Shown: one piece after another, positions 59,143 through 64,000 of the stretch
How the letters are laid out: each line of letters opens with the position of its first letter
Position numbering within the stretch: position 1 is the stretch's first letter
Source: Mogibacterium sp.
GTDB lineage: Bacteria; Bacillota; Clostridia; Peptostreptococcales; Anaerovoracaceae
Direction: 5' to 3'
Assembly (NCBI GenBank): GCA_017510725.1
Contig: JAFWMD010000072.1
Span: 33,123 to 97,122 of the forward strand
DNA length: 64,000 bases
Notes under the pieces: generated by a model
Database searches by the model: none
What the model saw: only the letters and a program-made list of their open reading frames with translations
What the model was told of the DNA's origin: nothing
Program-made: the position numbers and the translations under genes

Positions 59143-59574
59143 TTAGATATTGAATTCTCTGAGTTTATCAGTGAACCTGCTGTCTTTCATCTTCTTTGCA
59201 AGGTCGAAGTCCGCTTTCGTCTCTGCGCTCCAGATCTCCACTTTGTCCATGGCTCCTGTTGTCACCAGGTCTTTCGTGATGTGAGCGTATTCCCTTAGGT
59301 TCTGCGGGATCTTTATTCTCCCCTGACCGTCGAGTTCGCAGAGTTCTGAATTTCCGAAGAAGTCTCTAATGAACTCGCGGAAGTCTGCATCCGACTGCGG
59401 CAGCGCCGCTATCTTTGCAGCCATCACTTCGAAATCCTCCATAGTGTAGATATAGAGGCATTCATCGAAGCCTTTAGTGAGCATGCACTTACCGCCCAGC
59501 TGGTCCCTGAACTTTGCAGGTACGGCCATCCGGTTCTTGTCGTCTATTTTGTTCGTGTAAGTGCCTAAGAACAT
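59143..59574 (-). CDS. mraZ: Transcriptional regulator MraZ
   Basis: A 143-residue protein with two AbrB-like MraZ repeats. [25 protein letters not shown] opens the first, and [21 protein letters not shown] is in the second. MraZ binds TGGGN repeats upstream of its own gene and represses the division operon. The ATG at 59574 lacks a strong ribosome site. Matching boxes are at 59648-59672. Confidence 0.95.
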   Translation of the reverse strand: MFLGTYTNKIDDKNRMAVPAKFRDQLGGKCMLTKGFDECLYIYTMEDFEVMAAKIAALPQSDADFREFIRDFFGNSELCELDGQGRIKIPQNLREYAHITKDLVTTGAMDKVEIWSAETKADFDLAKKMKDSRFTDKLREFNI

Positions 59575-59641
59575 ATTTTCGTTGAAATTTCAGTGCTTCT
59601 CAGCATTGTTTTGTATAGATATCGAAAGCTTTGATAGCTAG

Positions 59642-59677
59642 ATTTTACCCCACTTTTCCCCACTTTTCCAAATAAAA
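59642..59677 (-). promoter_or_regulatory. mraZ promoter with MraZ boxes
   Basis: On the minus strand TTTGG, TGGGG and TGGGG occur at exact 10-bp period (59672-59668, 59662-59658, 59652-59648), the 5-base boxes with 5-base spacers known for MraZ. They fill the space between a -35-like TTGGAA and a -10 TAAAAT (59647-59642) spaced by 18 bases. Binding would block transcription, giving autorepression. A fourth GTGGGG lies further up, near 59700. Confidence 0.8.
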
Positions 59678-59713
59678 ATCTTATTTTTTGTTATGATTTC
59701 CCCACTTTTTTGT

Positions 59714-59820
59714 GTAAAGTTGCCTTTACAAAGCTCATTTTTTAAAAAAAGAAAAAGCAGGCACAATATGTAGTGTCTGCTTTACGTTTTTGCACAATAT
59801 GTAGGTAAAGATATCTTTAC
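59714..59820. promoter_or_regulatory. Paired palindromes and direct repeats upstream of mraZ
   Basis: GTAAAGTTGCCTTTAC (59714-59729) and the perfect 16-bp palindrome GTAAAGATATCTTTAC (59805-59820) share the half-site GTAAAG. Between them GCACAATATGTAG occurs twice (59761-59773 and 59792-59804). This lies in the 325-base gap between mraZ and the small membrane protein gene; no gene is seen there. A regulator binding site is likely but unidentified. Confidence 0.55.
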
Positions 59821-59899
59821 ATTTTTTGAGATTGTGTCACCCTGCCAGGGATGCCACAAGATGTGGTTTTGCCTTTATAACCAGGCTCCTCCCGCAGCG

Positions 59900-60280
59900 T
59901 TATTCGCCTCCTTCAATGATTTTATCGATCTTATCCATGGCCTTTCCGGCGACTTCGCTTACGTCATTCATCTCAAACTTTCCGTCTCCGAGTGTGCTTG
60001 GCTTGCCGCCTGCAGCTATCCTCTCCTGCTCGAGTCTCTCCTTCTCGAGCCTGGCCTGTTCTTTTGCTTTCTCTTTCTTTGCTTTTCTGATGCTGTGTCT
60101 GATCATAAGAAAGAGGATCAGAAGTACTGCGATTATTACACCCGCCACCGTGAAGCCGAAGCTCGCTTCAGCCTTGAAGCGCCTCCAGTTGAGTCTTACG
60201 AACATGTAAGCTATCACTATCGCCAGCAGAGCAATGATGATCAGATAGGCTGTAGCATTGCCTTTCTTGTTGTTTTTCAT
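59900..60280 (-). CDS. Hypothetical two-helix membrane protein
   Basis: I do not recognise this 126-residue protein. It has two membrane helices (about 11-28 and 42-60), then a strongly charged helical tail (KAKKEKAKEQARLEKERLEQERI) and an acidic C-terminal helix (EMNDVSEVAGKAMDKIDKII). Its ATG overlaps the NhaC gene stop by four bases, so it is made with the antiporter and could be an accessory subunit. Confidence 0.7.
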   Translation of the reverse strand: MKNNKKGNATAYLIIIALLAIVIAYMFVRLNWRRFKAEASFGFTVAGVIIAVLLILFLMIRHSIRKAKKEKAKEQARLEKERLEQERIAAGGKPSTLGDGKFEMNDVSEVAGKAMDKIDKIIEGGE

Positions 60281-61719
60281 ACGAGTTCTCCTCTGTCGGC
60301 CTTCTCCTGCTCTTCCTTAGTCATGCTGGTAACTGTAATGCCCATGAACGCCATGACAAGACAGATGACAGGCATTGAATAGTTGAACACAGCCCAAGGA
60401 GCATATACAGCCCAGCCTACTCCGAGAGTCTTTGCGATAAACAGGCCGCATGTATTCCATGGTACCAGACATGAAGTAACAGTACCTGCAGATTCCAGTG
60501 CGTTCGACAGGCTCTTCGGATGGATCCCCCTCTCTCTGTAAGCCGGTGCGTACATTCTTCCCGGAACAAGAATGGAGATGTACTGTTCAGGCATGACCAC
60601 GTTCGAGAGTACACACGTTGCCTCTGTAGCAGCCACCATGCCGGCTCCGCTTCTGATACTTCTGGATACAGCATTGATGATGACTGCCAGCTGGCCGGAT
60701 CCCTCCATAATGCCGCCGAACATCATCGCGATCATTGTCATGAGTATGGAGCTGGCCATATTCATGAGGCCTCCGGTCGAGAGCAGATCGTTCAGTGATT
60801 CAATATCGCTTACCATCATGAATCCGTTGAGGGATACATCCAGGATTCCGCCGAGACTTACTCCGCTCTGCGAAAACGGAGCCATTATGGCTGCAGTCAG
60901 GAAGCCGAGTGTTATTCCCGGTATGGCCGGAACCTTTAGAGCGATCGACAGTATTACGACCAGAGGAGGCAGGAGCAGTATAGGGCTGACCCTGAAGGAA
61001 CTGCTTATACCGTCCATGATTATTGTCGCCTGTGATGTATCCACATTGCCGCCGGTAGCATGCATAAAGCCGTACACTCCGAAGAACAGCAGCGAAAGCA
61101 CATATGCCACCATTGTGGACTTAAGCATGTATTTTACATGCGTGAATACGTCCGTGCCTGCCATAGCAGGTGCAAGATTTGTGGTATCCGAGAGCGGTGA
61201 AAGCTTATCGCCGAAGTACGCTCCTGCAAGCACGGCTCCTGCAGTCGGACCTACAGGCATGCCGAGGCCCTGTCCTATGCCTATAAGAGCCAGACCCATC
61301 GTGCCCATTGTGCCCCATGACGTACCTGTAGCCAGCGACGTGATGGAACAGATGAGTACTGCCGCTACAAGAAAGATCTTAGGGCTGAGCAGCTTGAGTC
61401 CGTAATAAATCATTGTAGGGATGGTTCCGGAAATCAGCCAGGTACCGATCATCATTCCGACAATAGCCAGAATAAGAATGGACTGCATGGCCTTTGAGAT
61501 TCCGTCTACCATCATCTTCTCAATCTGTGACCAGTTGTATCCAAGATACATTGCCATAACTGCAGAAATTATTACTCCGATAAACATCGGTATATGAGGA
61601 TCGACCTCAAATACAATGATTCCGACAGCCATTACAGCTATCAGTCCGCCAAATGTTATCAGAGCATGTATCAGCTTAGGCTGACGTATCTCTCTCTCTT
61701 CAATAAAAATGTTCTTCAT
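60277..61719 (-). CDS. NhaC-type Na+/H+ antiporter
   Basis: A 480-residue membrane protein with about eleven helices. SLATGTSWGTMGTMGLALIG, AGAYFGDKLSPLSDTTNLA and the second-half VMPEQYISILVPGRMY match NhaC family antiporters; relatives also exchange malate or lactate. It uses the proton or sodium gradient to export Na+ or an anion. It is followed by a coupled small membrane protein and preceded by a good promoter. Confidence 0.88.
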   Translation of the reverse strand: MKNIFIEEREIRQPKLIHALITFGGLIAVMAVGIIVFEVDPHIPMFIGVIISAVMAMYLGYNWSQIEKMMVDGISKAMQSILILAIVGMMIGTWLISGTIPTMIYYGLKLLSPKIFLVAAVLICSITSLATGTSWGTMGTMGLALIGIGQGLGMPVGPTAGAVLAGAYFGDKLSPLSDTTNLAPAMAGTDVFTHVKYMLKSTMVAYVLSLLFFGVYGFMHATGGNVDTSQATIIMDGISSSFRVSPILLLPPLVVILSIALKVPAIPGITLGFLTAAIMAPFSQSGVSLGGILDVSLNGFMMVSDIESLNDLLSTGGLMNMASSILMTMIAMMFGGIMEGSGQLAVIINAVSRSIRSGAGMVAATEATCVLSNVVMPEQYISILVPGRMYAPAYRERGIHPKSLSNALESAGTVTSCLVPWNTCGLFIAKTLGVGWAVYAPWAVFNYSMPVICLVMAFMGITVTSMTKEEQEKADRGELV

Positions 61720-61757
61720 TTATCCTTTTTCCCCTTCTTTGAAATCTATAATGACAT

Positions 61758-61786
61758 ATAATACACAAAAGTGAGTATTTATGCAA
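61758..61786 (-). promoter_or_regulatory. Promoter of the nhaC-like gene
   Basis: The minus strand has TTGCAT (61786-61781) and TATTAT (61763-61758) with a 17-base spacer, about 40 bases before the start codon. Confidence 0.7.
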
Positions 61787-61824
61787 CATCTTGTATTAAT
61801 ATTAAAGATGCCTGATTAGTCCTT

Positions 61825-63309
61825 TCACTTGCGGGGTCCGATGAACTCCCTGAGTATGGCGTTGTCAGGAACGGCATCGGTAGATTCTATCTTGTCAAAG
61901 TACTTCATGAAAGTCAGTATCCTCTGAGCCTCTTCGTACTGCGGACTCGATTCAGGTATGGCTTCAAGCAGAGGTTCTGCGAAAGTCTTGAGCATGTTTG
62001 TCTCATAAACAGTACTCGAGTTGAACACAACATCTGCTGATGAGCTGTACGGGAATATGTTGACACTCTCTCCCGCCCTTACCTTCGGCCACATCTCAAG
62101 CGTAAGTTCAGCATTGTACCCTCTGAACTGATTGTCTCTTACCATGCGGCGCAGCAGTCTCGCGTCCGCAGTAGATATTCTGTTATGTCTGTCTATGCCT
62201 ATCTGCGTCAGCGGGCTGATGTAGATCTTGTATTTATCTTTCCTCGGGATGTTCTCTGTAAGCACGTCATTCAGGCTGTGGATACCCTCTATGACAAGAA
62301 CCTGATGATCCCCGAGAGAAGTGATACGCTTTCCGAACACCTTTGTGCCATTCAGGAAGTCAAACTCCGGAATGTCAACTTCTTTGCCTGCGAGCAGATC
62401 TTCCATCTGCTTATTGAAAAGCCTGAGGTCCAGACAATCAAGGCCTTCGAAATCCGGCTTGCCGTCAGGTCCGATCGGACTTTCCGACCTCTCCACGAAG
62501 TAGTCGTCAGTACCTAGATAAAGAGGATCCACTCCTGTAAGTCTTCCGATCTCAGCACATATTCTTTTGGCTGTCGTGGTCTTGCCGCTGCTCGATGGTC
62601 CTGCGATCAGAACGACCTTTTTATGCTCTTCCACTACTGCTTTTGCAAACTCCTCAAGCTGTCTGGACTGAAGCCATTCACTCTCGCGGATGATCTCGTC
62701 TGCGTTGCCTCCTCTGATTTCTCTGTTAATATCCGCCAGATAGCTTATGCCCGTGTATTTACGCATGCGCCTGCATTCCGCATATGCCTCGTACAGCTTG
62801 TCGTCATCCCTGTATGGAGGGATGGTGTGATTATGCAGCGCGTTAGGCAGCCTGAGCAGCAGGCCGTTTCTGTACGGCCTGATATCGAAAAGGTTTATGT
62901 ATCCCGAGGAAGGCAGCATTTTGCAGTACATGCAGTTCCGGTAATTATGCAGTTCAGCTATTTCCACATCCTCATCGGCAGGACGCCCCTCGAAAAGCCT
63001 TGCCTTCTCCGGATATCCCAGGGATCTCCACTTCCCGGCAGCTTCTGCAGCTGTGTAATGTTCGATCACGATTTCAGTGTCGTGATCGATGATTTTCTCC
63101 ATCTTGTCTCTTATCTTGTGAATATCTGAAGAGGTAAACTGCGCACCGTCCAGATTAACGTATGCGTAATACCCCTGATTCAGTGAATTTCCTATGGTAA
63201 CATCAGCATGCTCAAAGGCGCTTTTTACAGCCTTAAGGAATATAAGAATTGCTGTATTGTGGTAAGCGCGCTCTTCAGTGAATGTCGTTATTTTGAATTC
63301 CTTTGCCAT
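61825..63309 (-). CDS. Nucleoside (uridine) kinase with N-terminal synthetase-like domain
   Basis: A 494-residue protein. The first 190 residues resemble the editing-associated domain of threonyl/alanyl-tRNA synthetases (LDGAQFTSSDIHKIRDKMEKII, ELHNYRNCMYCKM). The second half is a P-loop kinase like uridine kinase: AGPSSSGKTTTAKRI, YLGTDDYFVER, VIEGIHSLND and RRMVRDNQFRGYNAELT. This fusion is common in Firmicutes and its real nucleoside substrate is not settled. Confidence 0.88.
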   Translation of the reverse strand: MAKEFKITTFTEERAYHNTAILIFLKAVKSAFEHADVTIGNSLNQGYYAYVNLDGAQFTSSDIHKIRDKMEKIIDHDTEIVIEHYTAAEAAGKWRSLGYPEKARLFEGRPADEDVEIAELHNYRNCMYCKMLPSSGYINLFDIRPYRNGLLLRLPNALHNHTIPPYRDDDKLYEAYAECRRMRKYTGISYLADINREIRGGNADEIIRESEWLQSRQLEEFAKAVVEEHKKVVLIAGPSSSGKTTTAKRICAEIGRLTGVDPLYLGTDDYFVERSESPIGPDGKPDFEGLDCLDLRLFNKQMEDLLAGKEVDIPEFDFLNGTKVFGKRITSLGDHQVLVIEGIHSLNDVLTENIPRKDKYKIYISPLTQIGIDRHNRISTADARLLRRMVRDNQFRGYNAELTLEMWPKVRAGESVNIFPYSSSADVVFNSSTVYETNMLKTFAEPLLEAIPESSPQYEEAQRILTFMKYFDKIESTDAVPDNAILREFIGPRK

Positions 63310-63365
63310 CTTGTTTTCTCCTGTTTTTCTCTTCTATCCCACCCCTGTATTTTACCACTATTCAA

Positions 63366-63394
63366 TTGACTAAAAACACCCCATGCTTTAAAAT
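63366..63394 (+). promoter_or_regulatory. Promoter of the flavin oxidoreductase gene
   Basis: TTGACT (63366-63371) and TAAAAT (63389-63394) are spaced by 17 bases on the plus strand. The leader to the ATG at 63491 would be about 90 bases and has no obvious hairpin. Confidence 0.7.
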
Positions 63395-63490
63395 GAAACT
63401 GATATTGGACATTCAGTTTTTTGATGTGCATTTTTATCAAATTGTTAACCAATTGAGGCCAACTATTTTATTCTTAGGGAGGGATAATAA

Positions 63491-64000
63491 ATGAAGAAGG
63501 AATATGAACCTCTATTCACCCCTTGGAAGATCGGCAATGTTGAGATCCCTAACAGGATCGTTCAGACATCCATGGGCGGAACTTCGCTCTTCGGATGGCT
63601 TGAGCCTTGCCACTTCGACAAGGAAGCTGCTCACCACATTCTCGGCCGTGCACAGGACGGTGTAGGTCTGGTACTTCCGGGCATGCAGTGTGTAAGAGAC
63701 ACAATGGGCAGAAGATGGCTCTATCAGAACAAGAAAATGTTCAAGGATCTCGCTGAGTGGATGCCTGAATTCCACAAGACAGGCTCCAAGCTGTTCATCC
63801 AGCTCGCCGGCGGATTCGGACGTTCGATGGCTATCAATGACATGTTCGTCAAGATGCTCGAGAACAAGGCATTCGGCGCTGTTTCCAAGCCTGTTGTTGA
63901 CATCGAATACTGCTGCGCTTCCGCAGGTGAAACTCCTAACAGATGGTATCCTTCGATCAAGTCGAGAATGATGACCATCCAGGAGATCCAGGAGATGGTA
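63491..64000 (+). CDS. Old-yellow-enzyme family NADH:flavin oxidoreductase (partial)
   Basis: The first 170 residues of a TIM-barrel flavin oxidoreductase are visible; the gene runs past the window end. LFTPWKIGNVEIPNRIVQTSMGG is the FMN-binding start, GRAQDGVGLVLPG and KLFIQLAGGFGRS match the second and third strands, with Gln in FIQLAGG at the flavin site. Relatives include 2,4-dienoyl-CoA reductases and BaiCD-like bile acid oxidoreductases, which add a C-terminal 4Fe-4S/NAD domain; that part is outside the window. GGAGGG precedes the ATG. Confidence 0.87.
   Translation, partial: MKKEYEPLFTPWKIGNVEIPNRIVQTSMGGTSLFGWLEPCHFDKEAAHHILGRAQDGVGLVLPGMQCVRDTMGRRWLYQNKKMFKDLAEWMPEFHKTGSKLFIQLAGGFGRSMAINDMFVKMLENKAFGAVSKPVVDIEYCCASAGETPNRWYPSIKSRMMTIQEIQEMV

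Noticed and set aside
60572-61405. 277-codon plus-strand frame
   Set aside because: It lies wholly opposite the NhaC antiporter, has no ribosome site or domain, and its long open length comes from the codon use of the real gene.

Overview
The window looks like chromosome of an anaerobic, low-to-mid GC Gram-positive bacterium of the Clostridia. It carries a Firmicutes-type division/cell-wall cluster (mraZ, rsmH, ftsL, a PASTA-bearing PBP, mraY, murD, ftsW, murG, ftsQ, ftsZ, zapA) together with mutS2. Genes start mostly with strong AGGAGG-type ribosome binding sites and sigma-A promoters of the TTGACA-17-TATAAT type. It also holds many flavin, flavodoxin and old-yellow-enzyme genes. A relative of the Eubacteriales Family XIII/Anaerovoracaceae would fit, but that is a guess. 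Almost every gene is on the minus strand; the exceptions are a MATE transporter, an IS3-type transposase and the incomplete flavin oxidoreductase at the right edge.

Layout. 1-4.9 kb: a seven-gene redox operon (TetR, two flavodoxins, two aldo/keto reductases, a carboxymuconolactone-decarboxylase-like protein, a DUF4405 membrane protein) behind a promoter embedded in two TetR-type palindromes. 5-7.6 kb: serine hydrolase and dipeptide epimerase, probably peptide recycling. 7.6-9.1 kb: a YdjM-like membrane protein preceded by a 28-codon mini-lipoprotein ORF, then seven 65-bp tandem repeats with internal inverted repeats. 9.2-19.9 kb: nitroreductase, HAD phosphatase, two YhhN proteins, a retinol-saturase-like oxidoreductase with its own Fe-S flavin reductase, a lipid kinase, and an M29 aminopeptidase. 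20-30.9 kb: phosphoesterases, an interrupted SpoIIE-type phosphatase, GNATs, a transporter, and small unknown proteins.

30.9-38.4 kb is an AT-richer island: a MATE efflux pump between two related ~150-bp segments ending in tRNA-like CCGCAACCA/CCGTAACCA tails; a DUF3800 gene behind a consensus promoter, a structured leader RNA and an intrinsic terminator; a 998-residue TOTE-type primase-helicase-nuclease; and an IS3-family transposase. It ends at a tRNA operon (Asn, Leu, initiator Met). 38.4-48.1 kb: M19 dipeptidase, a TPR protein coupled to a B12/radical-SAM-fold protein that has lost all three cluster cysteines, argS, DUF523, mutS2, zapA and a SpoU methyltransferase. 48.1-59.8 kb is the division cluster with an MraZ-box promoter, without murE, murF, murC or ftsA. 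59.9-64 kb: a membrane protein coupled to an NhaC antiporter, a nucleoside kinase, and the start of an old-yellow-enzyme reductase.

The strongest candidates for something new are the promoter-RNA-terminator-DUF3800 arrangement, which has the layout of a type III toxin-antitoxin locus; the paired tRNA-tail segments in the island; the cysteine-less radical-SAM-fold protein with its TPR partner; and the 65-bp hairpin repeat array. Two genes carry single in-frame TAA codons in otherwise intact frames.
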